From: CAIVSN01 sp043778375
GTDB taxonomy: Bacteria > Patescibacteriota > Gracilibacteria > BD1-5 > UBA2023
DNA: 25,948 bases
NCBI GenBank assembly: GCA_043778375.1
Contig: JAYWGH010000032.1
Coordinates: forward strand, 1 to 25,948
Direction: 5' to 3'
The notes under the pieces were generated by a model. That model made no database searches. It saw nothing but the letters and a program-made list of their open reading frames with translations, and had not been told where the DNA came from. Shown piece by piece: positions 9,441-20,078 of the stretch (position 1 is the stretch's first letter; every line of letters begins with the position of its first letter). Made by a program: the position numbers and the translations under genes.

Positions 9441-9986
9441 ATGCTCGACTTTTTAACATCCGATCTCTCAAAGCTCGAAGATCACCTCGCTGGGGAATTT
9501 GCCAAGCTCCAGGTCGGAAGAGCACATCCTGCTCTCGTGGAAGGAATATATGTGAGTGCATATGGTACTCCACAACCACTCAAATCTATCGCAAGTGTAG
9601 CAATCATGGATTCTGCAACCCTCCAGATACAGCCATGGGATAAATCTCTGATCCGAGATATTGATCGAGCGATCACTGAGGCAAACCTCGGACTCAATCC
9701 TCAAAATAATGGTGAGTCAATCATGATCAAGATCCCTACTCTCACTGAGGAACGCCGCCGTGATCTAGTAAAAATCGCTAAAAGACTCCTCGAAGAAGGG
9801 AAAATTGCACTCAGAAACACTCGAGCAGATGCCATGAAAAAGATTAAATCCGCTGAAACTACTAAAGAAATAGGAGAGGATGTAGCCCGTGGGTACGAGT
9901 GAGATCTCCAAAAAAAGATCGATACTCAAACAACAAAATTTGAAAGTATGCTTGAGAAAAAAGAAGCCGATATACTCAAAGTATAG
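9441..9986 (+). CDS. frr: Ribosome recycling factor (RRF)
   Basis: 181 residues, close to the usual 185. RRF works with EF-G to split the post-termination ribosome. Recognised from LQVGRAHPALVEGIYVSAYG near the N-terminus, SLIRDIDRAI, NLGLNPQNNGESIMIKIPTL, EERRRDLVKIAKRL and the helical C-terminus. The start is the ATG at 9441, which gives the normal RRF N-terminus; a TTG four codons upstream is in frame but adds nothing expected. A TGA at 9900-9902, after ARGYE, interrupts the C-terminal helix. The frame continues DLQKKIDTQ... to TAG at 9984-9986, as the family requires, so the TGA must be sense. First gene of the plus-strand operon; mfd begins 3 bases after it. No Shine-Dalgarno sequence precedes the start. 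Confidence 0.95.
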
Positions 9987-9989
9987 CAG

Positions 9990-12971
9990 ATGCCTACATT
10001 TTTAGATGGACACACTTACTCACATACTGGCAGTATTCTAGCGAGACTCGTGGGATTTGAGAGGTTTATAAGCGAGCATCCCGACATAACTAAACACTTA
10101 TTAATAATTGAGAGTGAGCCTGAGCGCCGTGATATCTTAAAAATCATCTCTTCTGTCCTATCTGATACTTTGCCCGTCCAACAAATTGAGTGTATACAAG
10201 ATATTTTACGCTTTAGAGTAGCTATTAGTGGGATATTCATAGCAAGTCCAGGGATACTCGATGCGAGTCTGAGACTCGAATATTTACAGACAAAACTCAG
10301 TTTTGAAATCTCCCTCGCACAACCCACTGCCCCTAGAGACCTCACAGAAAAACTCCTCGAGCTTGGATTTGTCCACAGTCCATCGCTCGCAAAGCCTATG
10401 AGCTATCATCTCTCCGGCTCGGAGTATCAAATACGAGATGGGACAAATGAGTATAGAATCAGTTACTTTGGGGAGGAACTTGATGATATCATTTCTGTAT
10501 CGGGCGGACTCAATCCAGCAATAGAGAGACGTACACATGTCACCCTCTACCAAGTTGAGCCAGAGGGGCTTCCCATAAGCCTTAAAAAAATTACATCTAC
10601 TCCATACCCTGGTATGGTATGGACTTTTGATCTTGATTTTCTTCCAGAACGAGCCGAGATACGAGCTCTTTTTGCACATTCTGTAGGGTTTGAGTGAGAT
10701 GGACAGAGTATAGAGGCAAATATTCCATCAATTGAGGATACCGACGAACTCACAAATATACTGCGCTCTACTGGTGAAAAAGCTACACTCTGGACAAGTC
10801 TCGACAAAGTCATACCCCAATATCTCAGTGATAATGGACTTGCAACAACCGTTCGTTCTCTCCCAAAAAATGCTCTTTCACTGAGTTACCAGACGAATAC
10901 AGAGCTCGCTATAGCGGACGATATACTCACTAAAATATTCGTACAAAAGCGTTCTCGCAGACACACACTCGCCTCTCTCGACCTCCTCCTCAGTCTTTAT
11001 CCGAATGACTATATTGTCCACCAAGACCATGGGATTGGGAGATTTCGCGAAATCGTAAAAAAGATAGTTTGATCAGGAGAGCGTGAATATCTCGCCATCG
11101 ACTATGCACAAGGAGATAGTCTTTTCGTCCCGATCACCGAACTCCATCGTATTACTAAGTATCTCGGAGAGTCAGATCCTGTACTCCATACCCTCGGCGG
11201 CACGATCTGGAAAAAAATTATGAAGGATACCGAACAGGACGTTTTAAAAACTGCTGCAGAACTGCTTGATCTTTATGCACGCCGTAAGCTCACTCGTGGA
11301 TTTGCCTTTGATAGATCGCCCGAGTTTGAGTCTGCCTTTCTAGAGAGTTTTAAATATCCCCATACTCGGGATCAACTTACTGCTATACGAGAGATATTTA
11401 CAGATATGGAGAGCTCGGACCCGATGGATCGGCTCCTCGCAGGGGACGTCGGTTTTGGTAAAACCGAAGTAGCTATGAACGCAGCGTATAAGGCTGTCCT
11501 CTCAGGAAAGCAGGTTGCAGTAATATCCCCACTCGTTGTGCTAACTCTCGAGCATATCGAGTCATTCCGAGAGAGATTCATGGGGAGAGATGTCCACATT
11601 GAATGTCTCTCACGACTTACAAGCCCGAGAGAAGAGCGCAGAATTCTCACAGAACTCAGTGATGGCAATATAGACGTTATTATTGCCACACATCGGGTAC
11701 TTGGCGAGGATATCGACTTTAAAAATCTCGGCCTCCTTATCATTGATGAAGAGCATCGCTTTGGAGTAAAGGACAAAGAGCGTATCAAAAAACTCCGCCA
11801 AGAAATCGATATTCTCTCGCTCTCAGCGACTCCTATCCCCAGGTCTCTCAATATGGCCCTTGGAGGGATGCGTACTCTCAGTGTCCTACGAGATCCTCCA
11901 CCAAGTCGAAAACCTATTCACACACAAATACTCGCCTGGAATGCTGGTATCATCACAAAAGCAATCATGGACGAGCTAGACCGAGATGGCCAGGTACTAT
12001 TTCTGCATAATAGAGTAACTTCACTCGAGGGAACAGCCGCTGAGCTCAAACGAATGTGTGGTCCAAAGCTCAAACCGATACTTCTCCATGGACAAATGCT
12101 CGGGCACGAAATAGAAGATGCACTTATTGCATTTCGAGAAGGTCATGGCAACTGTCTCGTGTCTACAACCGTCATTGAAAACGGGGTAAATTTTTTACGC
12201 GCAAATACGATCATTATCGACCATGCAGATGAATTTGGACTTGCACAGCTCCATCAACTGAGAGGACGAGTAGGCCGCTCGGACAAAGTAGCTCATGCTA
12301 TACTTCTCTATCGTAAACCCATCCTCGCTGAAGATGCTAAAAAGCGTCTCCTCGCAATCGCCGAGCATACCGAGCTGGGGGCAGGATTTGAGATCGCGCT
12401 CCGTGACCTCGAGATACGGGGCGCCGGAGAAATACTCTGAGTATCACAGTCAGGAAAGTCCAAGCAAACAGGCATGAGCCTCTACCTCAAACTCCTTGAG
12501 TCTAAGGTTGAAGAACTCAAAAGCGGCAAAAAACCTTGAGCACTCCTCGACATTCTCATCGAGCTCGATCTCAGGCTCGTACTCGATGAGTCACTTTTTA
12601 CTAGCAATATAGATAAACTCAACTTCTATCGAAATATCGAGTCTCTCACTACTCTCGATGAGCTTGCGCAGTTCGAGACAGAGTGGACATGAGTTGACTC
12701 TCCTGAGCTCGATAACCTATTTCTTCTCATCAAGGCGCGCATACACCTATCATACTATCATGTCAAGAGTGTCAAACGAGTTTTAGGAGACTACGTATTT
12801 AACTTTGAAAATGCTACTACAGCGATTGTCCGAGACTTTCTCAGCAAGGAGAAAAGTGGCAACTTTTTAGTACAGTCTCTGGAGCGAGTCAAAGTAGCCA
12901 AATATGTCTATACTTCTGATCTCGATTTTTTGCAGAAGCTCGTATACTCTCTCGGTCATGACAGTTTATAA
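9990..12971 (+). CDS. mfd: Transcription-repair coupling factor Mfd, shortened N-terminus
   Basis: 993 residues versus about 1150 in E. coli. Mfd is a DNA translocase that removes stalled RNA polymerase and recruits UvrA. The N-terminal 330 residues match the UvrB-like region only loosely and are shorter. A CarD-type RNA-polymerase-interacting domain follows (about 338-395: DYIVHQDHGIGRF...LFVPITELHRITKYLG). The RecG-like helicase motor comes next: Walker A GDVGFGKT (485-492), DEEH (586-589), SATPIPRSLNMA, and motif VI QLRGRVGRS (about 757-765). The end includes RDLEIRGAGEIL-G-xxQSG. Five in-frame TGAs (10695, 11070, 12438, 12537, 12690) are read as Gly; the one at 12438 falls on the invariant Gly after GAGxxL. 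Stop TAA at 12969-12971 overlaps holA by 14 bases. Confidence 0.95.
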
Positions 12972-13911
12972 CACCGTTTATTATTTCTCTGGAAATCTCA
13001 CTCTCACCGTAGATCGCAAAGTGCGAGCTTGGCGAGAGAGCTTTGCTATAAAATACGGTGAACACGCAATTCTTTCACTCTCCCTTGAGGATATAACTCC
13101 TGCAGCCCTCTCGAGTGAGCTGAGTACCCCTGCGTTTCTCGCAAATGCACGACTTATTATTCTACGCGGGAGCTCCATCGCTCACACTCAATATGGTACA
13201 AGTGACTTTTGGACTTTACACCTCAAAAGACTTCCCGAGAATACTTTTATTGTATTTGCGCATCTCAGTAGTGAGTACGATGAGCTCATCAATCACCTAC
13301 AAAAAAATGCCCAAATAAAATCATACCACCTAGAAGCGTGAGCAGGTACTATAGCCCTCATCCAAGATGAGCTCCCGAGTCTTTCAAGGCAGGCATGTAC
13401 AGCGTTTGCAGAAGCTATTGGCGATAATCCTCTGCTCCTCCAAAGTGAGCTTGCAAAATTTGCACTTGTGGATGGCATAACTGACAATGATATACTCAAA
13501 GATATTGATTCTCAGCCGGAAAGAATGGTTTTTAAAAGCATCGATGCTCTCCTCGCGAGTAACCCAAAGCTCGCACTCACCTACCTTGCTCTAGATAATT
13601 GTAGTAACTCATTTGAGCTCTTTGGAGAAGTTTTGCGAGCTCTGCGAAAGGGGGCATTATTTTGTGCTCTTATAGAAGCCGGTATAGCGAGTACAACAGG
13701 AGCAGAAACTCTCGGTCTCAAGGAGTATCCAGCCAAAAAATATGGCTCCCTTCCCCGTGCTACCAGGCAAGCATTCGTAAAACTTTATATAGAACTTACC
13801 ATTTGAGAAGTGCAGATCAAGACTGGCTGAATCAAAATAGAAGACGCTGGAATAGAAGCCTTCATTACAACGGTATTTTTGAATTATCATTTCAGTTTGA
13901 TTCGGCGGTAA
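12958..13911 (+). CDS. holA: DNA polymerase III delta subunit (clamp loader)
   Basis: 317 residues, usual size for HolA (about 330-340). The delta subunit opens the beta sliding clamp within the clamp-loader complex. The call rests on overall pattern: N-terminal YYFSGNLTLTVDRKVRAWRE, FLANARLIILRGSS (the family's RLVIV strand after the variable loop), FAEAIGDNPLLLQSELAKFA, and the C-terminal D/EVQIKTGG signature of the collar domain. Domain III is visible as KSIDALLASNPKLALTYLALD. In-frame TGAs at 13339, 13804 and 13828 are Gly. I chose the ATG at 12958, overlapping the end of mfd; an earlier in-frame ATG (12904) would add residues from inside mfd. Stop TAA 13909-13911. Delta subunits are weakly conserved, so this is less certain than its neighbours. 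Confidence 0.75.
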
Positions 13912-13923
13912 TTCGCCTACAAT
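13897..13923 (+). promoter_or_regulatory. Weak candidate internal promoter before the FKBP gene
   Basis: TTGATT (13897-13902), 15-base spacer, TACAAT (13918-13923), ending 22 bases before the ATG at 13946. The only gap of note inside the operon (13912-13945) lies here. Spacing is short, so this is tentative. Confidence 0.25.
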
Positions 13924-13945
13924 ATAGAAAATATTATCCTTTTTT

Positions 13946-14890
13946 ATGAAAAAAATTATTCTTTGTGCCATTCTTATCACTCTCGCCTCTTGTGGCAAAA
14001 ATACTCCTCTCACTCAAACTGCCAAAGATGATCCTATAGTCAAGCAGCAAACTGCCAGCTCTCAGGTCGCAGCCCTCGGAGATACGGTGGCCGTTGATTA
14101 TGTTGGGAAGCTTGAAGATGGGACGGTCTTTGACTCAAGTATTAAAGACATGGCGCGAAAATCCTCGAACTTTAGTGAAAGTCGTACTTACGAGCCCTAC
14201 ATGCTACAGCTCAAAGAGAATGGTGGGTCAATTGAATGATTCTGGAAATGAGTAGTTGGTATGAAAGTTGGTGAAAAGAAGACAGTCAAAATAGCTCCTG
14301 AGCAAGCATATGGTAAAGACTGGATCAATGAAGGAGAAAGAATAGTAGACGCATCTGTGTTTGCGACTACTCTTACCCGCAAGGTTTCAAAAGATGACCT
14401 CCAAGATGTTATTAAACTCACAGTCAAAAAAACTGAATTAGGAGACTCAGGTCAACTCCCAAAAGTTGGAGAGGTCCTTACTTGAGGAAATGGAGCAAAA
14501 GCAAAAGTGATTTCTATCGGTGAAACAGACGTAGTACTTGAAATTGACAACAGTAAAAACCCATTTAGTGGCAAAAAGATCGCAGCCGGAACAACTGCTG
14601 AAATCGAAGGTGGAAATATCGCTACCATAACTGCTATTGACCCGAAAGAGGTAACACTCAAGATTACTAACAAAAATAATCCATTCTACCAAAAAGAGCT
14701 CAAAGCTGGACTCGTAGGTACTTATACAAATCGTGGACAAACACAGCGAGTTACAGTGAAGTCAGTCGCTGGAAAAAGTGTTACCATTGAGAGTGAACTT
14801 AAGAACGAGTCAAAGCTCGCAAATAAAACACTCATTTTCGATCTCGAACTCAAAGAAATCAAATCTTCAGGTTCAGGTTCTACTAAGTAA
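13946..14890 (+). CDS. FKBP-type peptidyl-prolyl isomerase lipoprotein with extra SlyD-like segments
   Basis: 314 residues, ATG 13946 to TAA 14888-14890. Residues 1-16 are a lipoprotein signal with lipobox LASC (Cys16), so the enzyme is membrane-tethered outside the cytoplasm. The FKBP domain (about 45-150) shows VAVDYVGKLEDGTVFDSS, GFWKGVVGMKVGEKKTVKI and PEQAYG. In-frame TGAs at 14237 and 14246 flank FWK; reading them as Gly restores the IxGF...GMKVGEK motif, and the TGG between them is Trp. A third TGA is at 14483. The region after the FKBP domain repeats a degenerate SlyD/SlpA motif (D-x-NHPLAGK-x-L in the family) three times: EIDNSKNPFSGKKI, TNKNNPFYQKELKAG and KNESKLANKTLIFDL. It probably folds or isomerises exported proteins; trmD starts 2 bases after its stop. 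Confidence 0.88.
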
Positions 14891-14892
14891 TT

Positions 14893-15549
14893 ATGCAGGT
14901 TTTCCTCCTTAGCCTCTTCCCTCGAGCGCTTGAGAGTTATTTTGAGACAAGTATGATGAAGCGGGCTCAAGAGCTTTGATACCTCAATCTCACTAGTATA
15001 AACCTTGCTGATTATAGTGTACGCAATACCCGTCGAGTAGACGATCGGCCCTATGGTGGTTGAGCAGGTACAGTCCTCGCAGCCGAGCCCTGTGCACAGG
15101 CAATAGAATATGTAAATAGCCTATGCGACTCAAATATTGACTGGATTACTCCAGACCCTCGCGGTGTTTTTCTCTGCCAAGACTACCTCCAGATAACTTC
15201 ACAAAGTCAAAAAGCTCTCGGTATCCTCTGTGGACACTACGAATGAATCGATGAACGTGTGCTCAGTTACTTCAATATAAGAAAAGTATCTCTCGGACCC
15301 TATATAATCACCGGTGGGGAGTTAGCGGCTTGAATCATTATAGACGGTATAGTGCGTCTAATTCCTGGACTTCTTGACGTGGAGTCCCTCAAGGATGAGT
15401 CACACAGTCCCGGACTTGCAGGAAAACTTGAATACCCACACTTTACGCGCCCAAAAATATGGAGAGAGCTTCCTGTGCCAAGAGAGCTTCTTTCAGGAAA
15501 TCATGCAGCTATTGCTGCCTGGCGTACAGCAAATACACTCCTCAACTAA
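14893..15549 (+). CDS. trmD: tRNA (guanine-N1-)-methyltransferase TrmD
   Basis: 218 residues, slightly shorter than the usual 240. TrmD methylates G37 of tRNAs using SAM and protects against +1 frameshifting. It is a SPOUT (knotted) enzyme, recognised by FLLSLFPRALESYF, DDRPYGG-G-AGTVL, CGHYE-G-IDERVLSYF, SLGPYIITGGELAA, DGIVRLIPGLL, the Pro/His region KLEYPHFTRPKIW, VPRELLSGNH and AAIAAWR. Four TGAs (14977, 15061, 15244, 15331) interrupt it. Those at 15061 and 15244 sit exactly at invariant glycines of two catalytic/SAM motifs, which is among the best evidence for UGA = Gly; the one at 15331 is at a variable position. TGG encodes the conserved Trp of AAWR, and CGG the Arg of DDRPYGG. Confidence 0.96.
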
Positions 15550-15560
15550 ACTCATCCCAT

Positions 15561-16088
15561 ATGGACAATTTCCCTATTTTCATACAAGAATCTCTCGCTA
15601 ATCTCGGAAATGATATTGATTCGCTCTGGAACGTACACACTCTTATAACTGGAGTTACTGTGTATGTACTTGTAGTATGGCTCGCTTGTATTGTATGGAT
15701 TATAAAAGATATAACTTCCAGATCTCGCAATATACTTCTCCAAGTAGTAGCAATACTCCTGGTGGTCTGCTTTACACCCTTATTTTGACTCCCTATTTAT
15801 CTCCTTATTCGGCCTAAAACAACACTTTTTGAACAGTTTTATGAGGAAACCTCACTCAGTGAGCTCATGCCAAAAATTAATCGCGTCTGTAACTCGTGTA
15901 ATACGATCAATGCAGCAGATGCAAAATATTGCTCTCATTGTGGAAGTAACCTAGATATTGTGTGTATAGATTGTAAAACCCCGCTCATACAATGAGGACT
16001 ATATTGCCATGGATGTTGAGCTTCTATCTCGACATTCTCACCAGCTAAAAAAAAGATAGCTAAGCGTGTGAAAAAATCCCGGGTATAA
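15561..16088 (+). CDS. Membrane protein with two C-terminal zinc ribbons
   Basis: 175 residues, ATG 15561 to TAA 16086-16088. Two membrane segments (about 24-48 and 57-83) are followed by a soluble tail with two CxxC...CxxC zinc ribbons: Cys110/113/124/127 (CNSC...CSHCG) and Cys135/138/149/152 (CIDC...CHGCG). The basic end is KKKIAKRVKKSRV. In-frame TGAs at 15786, 15993 and 16017 are Gly; the last gives the usual CxxCG turn of a zinc knuckle. This double-zinc-ribbon tail is common in proteins of unknown function; the tail is probably cytoplasmic given its reduced Cys pairs and basic end. Last gene of the plus-strand operon. The 64-base gap to the convergent gene shows no clear hairpin terminator. 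Confidence 0.85.
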
Positions 16089-16152
16089 AGGGGAGAACAA
16101 GAGAAGTAATAATGAGTACTACAACTACTATAACAACAATTTTTTTCATATT

Positions 16153-18771
16153 TTAGGGAGAGATAGTATTTCAATCCACTATAACTGTCTTGGCACTTAG
16201 ATCAATTATTATAGAATTCGGGTTTAAATTCTGCTGAGTTAAACGAGTAATATAAGGAGTTATCTCTGACCAAAGATTTGAAAAATTTCTCGTATCTATC
16301 CTCTCTGGTAGCAGTCCTATCTTTACTCCATTAAAAAGGAGGAGGCCTTGATCACTTCGTACCTGAAAGCGGATATTTTGAAAGGCGTGTACATCTTGAT
16401 TGAACACATAATCTGCATCAACGACGAGCATATAACTTCTATTTGAGTCGGAAAGAGTAGAAGTAGCGCCGTTAACGCGAATACTATATGCACCATTTTC
16501 AATGGTTGCATAGATTGCCTGTATAGGGATACTCAAGACATCTTTTACGAGTAAAAAATCTTTTTCTATGAGATTAGACTGAACAAAAAGTTGCATCTGC
16601 GGGGTCATTGAGCTTTCAGAATTGACAGTTAAAGGGGAGGGGGAGCCTATGCTATCAGGAGTTTTCTCGGAAAAAGTTGTCAGGAAATAATTTTTAATAT
16701 CAAACTTTGCCCTTTCAGACGGTGAAGTAGTGTTCGCCAACTGCTCTTGTAAGAGCTTCTCTCGATCATCAATACTCTGGCTTATGCGCTCAAAACTGGT
16801 ATTTAGCACCCCGTTCTCCTCGATTCGAACTCTCTCTATCACGTGCCCATAGGGAGTAAGGCGGAATTGAAAACTTTTTCCAGCTATGAGTACCTTAACA
16901 TCATAGAATACATCTTTTGTAAGATCATTCATTATCGTAATACTTGGCACATCTACTCCATTAAATCGAGAAAGAAATTTTGTAAGTGTCGCTAGATCAA
17001 GAGGATCTTTTAAAGCCTCAAGCCCAGTTGTAGATCTTACATTTGAATCAAGTGATATTTTTGCGCGATAATCCGAATAGTTAAGTAAAATATTTTCTAT
17101 TTTCTCAACTGCATTAAAAGCATTCCTCGATAAAGCCCGACTTGTAAGAGTTATATCACTGCTGGAGTTTATAGTTACATCAAAGGTAGGGCCATACGAT
17201 GTGTCAAAAATATTATATTGATCAATCAATGATCTAATACTCGGGATGAGTGCTCCATCAAGATTTACCACTGATCATAGAAGAAACTGGCCTTTTAACT
17301 CAATATTTGTAAGATCGGCTCAGGTGAAAAGCTCAGTAACTAGGGAGGACTGTAAGCTACTCGCGATACCTGAGATAATATAGTAGAAAACTGATAATAT
17401 TGATTGTTTTTGGGTATCAGTACTCAGTGATTGCACATGTGAGTTTGCAATCTTTAGGAGGAGCTTAAACAAAGAGATATTGGAAGCTTGTGCAAGCTTA
17501 TTAGACCTCAGAATATCACCGAGAAAATAGATAAATCATAGGAATTCACGCTCTCACAAAAGATTATTATCAACAATGTACTCAACATATCTTTGCAATT
17601 CTTGTCAGTGGAGTCACTCATCCTGTCACTCAAATATATACCGAGTATAGAGGTTACGCATTGGTAAATAACCAGTCCTTTTCTTCTCAGACGCGAGAGT
17701 GCTATCAGATACTAGCGAAAATAAACTATCAAAGATAAGCTCATTATATGTGTCATTCCTGCGAGGAGTTAGTAGCGACATAGCAACTGCATACTCGCGT
17801 ACGAGTGTGCGCACCGTTTTTTCATCACCCGCTGAAAGGTCAATAATATCTCCAATCACTCTTTTAATCTCTTTCACCTCAAGAGTAAATCACTTTAACT
17901 CCTTTGCACAATCTTCTTTACTGCAAGATGCGGTGGCAAGTTCTTGGAGCTGCTGAAGACGTTTTACTAGTAACCTATAGTAGAGACTTCTTTTTTTAGT
18001 AGGATTAATCAGGACTCCCCCATATTTTTCAAAGAAGGTAACTTCTGATTGATCGCTCGTACCGAACTCAGTACTGAGTGCTACTAGCTCTAATGACCGT
18101 GCCTTTCGATACTGAGAGTAGGTGTCAAATAACTCACGAGCCCTAAGATCGTTCACTCAAAATATCCTTTTAAAACTCCCTGGAGTATTTGGGAAAAGAG
18201 CAGAAAGAGTATTTATCTGGGATATCCGAAAAACGTCAGCTCACCTCATCTGATCAAGGGAAGCATTTGCGTCCATCACAAAATACTGAGTTGGGAAAAT
18301 TGCTACCTCGGTAATATTTTCAACTGCTCGAGGACTACTTCGAATTCCAACATTTAAAAAACCAGTAAGAGAATACACGACTGTCTGTTCATTTTGTGTA
18401 TCTACGATATAGGCTCCCTTCACTAAGTGCTTGATTTGGAGCCGAGGAGTAAATACCTCTAAAGTTGAATAGATATTATCGAGGGCAAGAAAGTAGATTC
18501 CCTTTCCAAGAGTGAGCTTCTCTGAGCTCACTCCCTCTAAAATCGGTAAATCTGAGCCCTTACTGTAGAGTAAATAGTCTCATTGAGAGATTGAGAATAC
18601 TCAGTATGTACTACCAGTAACTGTGAGCTGATCGGCGCTAAATATATTCCGTATACTCTCTGTTCAGCTAGTGATGGGAGCAATCGATACATTATTGGCC
18701 ATAAAAAATACGTATCCAAGTACTACGAGAATAGCTATTAGAAGACTGAAAACAAAAAAGAACTTTTTCAT
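16153..18771 (-). CDS. 872-aa membrane-anchored orphan protein
   Basis: Starts at ATG 18771 and ends with TAA 16153-16155, four sense codons beyond a TGA at 16171. A dozen or more in-frame TGAs break it in the standard code. Residues 1-24 form a signal anchor (MKKFFFVFSLLIAILVVLGY), so the bulk is outside the cytoplasm or periplasm-like. The N-terminal part looks beta-rich (LTLGKGIYFLALDN, YIVDTQNEQTVVYSLTGFL). A helical region with basic residues and a Cys pair (CSKEDC) follows, then a long C-terminal half with mixed strands and FxVRSDQGLLLFNGVKIGLL. I do not recognise any family. It lies 36 bases after the phospholipase D gene and is the last gene of a coupled eight-gene cluster. Its role is unknown; an envelope function is inferred from the anchor and neighbours. 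Confidence 0.8.
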
Positions 18772-18807
18772 ATGCTGTATTATATCCTACCCTCGAAAAG
18801 AGAGAAA

Positions 18808-19827
18808 CTATTCCCTCTTGCAGTCGGAAGCTATTATCTTTTTATAACGTAAAATAATCTCTGGTGTATCTATAATCATAGATACCTCTCTATTATTATC
18901 CAATGAATTTTCGGTGAAGTTAGTACTTCCAAAAAGAAGTCTTGTGTTGTCTATCAGTACTGTCTTAGCATGTATCTGGGGGCCTCTACCAATGAGAAAA
19001 GTGACTCAGGCACTCTTGAGTGTACTAACTATTTGTATGCTCAATGGGCGGTTTTGAGGAGTACAGACCTCCACATTTACTCACCGTGATGTCGCCTCAA
19101 TTAATAAGTCTACAAGCCTGGAGTCTGAAAATGATTCACTCATGAGGGTAATAGAGCGCTTACTCGAACGTATAAGTCATTCGATACTCGAGCGAGCGTT
19201 GAGAGGAGCAAGTATGATTGTGTCATTAGAACTTTTTACAGGAATATAATCAAAGTCGGCAATGAATAACTTCTCAAGTTCCTCTACAACTCTTGGAGCC
19301 GTATACCAAACAAACAGCTCTCGATTTATATGGAGGGAACTTTTAGTCATATTCCCAGTGGCAATCATAGCTGTATTGTCTACAATGAGATATTTTGAAT
19401 GATTAAAGTTGAATCCTCTTTCGCTAGAAAAAGAGACTTTTATATCCGCTTTCCTGAGTAAGTCCGTTGCTTTCTTATTTACAGCGGGAAGGTTATATAC
19501 TGAAGGCTCTAAAAGTACACGAACATCTACATTGCGTCCTTCAGCTGCAATTAAAGCCTGAACTATAGACATTTCAGTAAGCATATAAACACTCAAATAC
19601 ACTCGTACATTCGCCCCTGCAATACGACTTACAAGTGTATCTAATATCTCAGGACTCGGACCAAATAAAGCAAGCTCAGGACTCGCAAGGGGCAAAATAC
19701 TCTCAGCCCTTTTTGTAATTATAGGTGTACTTATTGGATCAAAGTGATGAAAACGGGTGTATCGATCAACTCAGAAAATGAGATATCCCCATATTATCAC
19801 GAGTACAAAATACTTTATAAATTTCAT
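18808..19827 (-). CDS. Membrane-anchored phospholipase D family protein (two HKD motifs)
   Basis: 339 residues, ATG 19827 to TAG 18808-18810; four in-frame TGAs are read as Gly. Residues 4-20 are a signal anchor (IKYFVLVIIWGYLIFGV). Two complete PLD active-site motifs are present: HSKYLIVD (His143, Lys145, Asp150) followed by GN, and HAKTVLID (His286, Lys288, Asp293) followed by GSTN; each is succeeded by NRE. This two-motif form is shared by cardiolipin synthases, phospholipases D and Nuc-type endonucleases. With a single anchor rather than two N-terminal helices it is less like a bacterial cardiolipin synthase; phospholipid transphosphatidylation or nuclease activity both remain possible. 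A TTG at 19695 would remove the anchor, so I prefer the ATG. It overlaps the small upstream gene by 13 bases. Confidence 0.9.
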
Positions 19828-20078
19828 GTCGAAATACTAATGATGAGCTTTCAGGTAAAACCTCGCACGCTAAGTGCGTGCTGGAGATTTCCAGACACAA
19901 GACTCAATTCAGCTTTTGCAATAGGACTATTGACAAGAAGAGTATATTTTTGGGATACTATACGAACTCAGACGAGGCAGGAATTTAAATGTTCCTTTTT
20001 TAGATCTATCAAAGATGCCCGAAATAACGATAAAACAAGGGCAGCTTCGGCCTGGAGAGTGAGCTTAGGCAGTTTCAT
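19815..20078 (-). CDS. Small 87-aa protein, possibly DUF721/DciA-like
   Basis: Visible only in code 25: ATG at 20078, three in-frame TGAs, TAA at 19815-19817. It fills exactly the gap between prmC and the phospholipase D gene. It overlaps the end of prmC by 14 bases and the start of the PLD gene by 13, typical of translational coupling. The sequence has a helical N-terminus (LTLQAEAALVLSLFRASLIDLKK, shown here in two parts: LTLQAEAALV and LSLFRASLIDLKK) and a strand-helix-strand part (VRIVSQKYTLLVNSPIAKAE, LQHALSV, KLIISIST). That arrangement resembles the small DUF721/DciA-type proteins, which bind replicative helicase in other bacteria, but the resemblance is weak. It could also be a lineage-specific protein. 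Confidence 0.6.

Noticed and set aside
10284..10813. Minus-strand open frames inside the first third of mfd
   Set aside because: They are antisense shadows; the plus frame continues from frr with normal coupling and leads into the CarD-type domain.
11372..11851. Minus-strand 159-codon open frame inside mfd
   Set aside because: It is antisense to the helicase core, with Ser/Arg-rich composition typical of shadow frames and no recognisable motif.
13904..13917. GGCG...CGCC hairpin after holA as a terminator
   Set aside because: Only 4 bp of stem, overlapping the holA stop and not followed by a T run.
15935..16174. Minus-strand Cys/Tyr-rich 79-codon open frame
   Set aside because: It is the antisense of the zinc-ribbon gene; the apparent Cys and Tyr residues come from reading its coding strand backwards.
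19865..19881. GCACGC / GCGTGC hairpin as a terminator or regulatory site
   Set aside because: It is a 6-bp stem with a 5-base loop and no T tract, within the coding sequence of the small 87-residue gene. Likely incidental.
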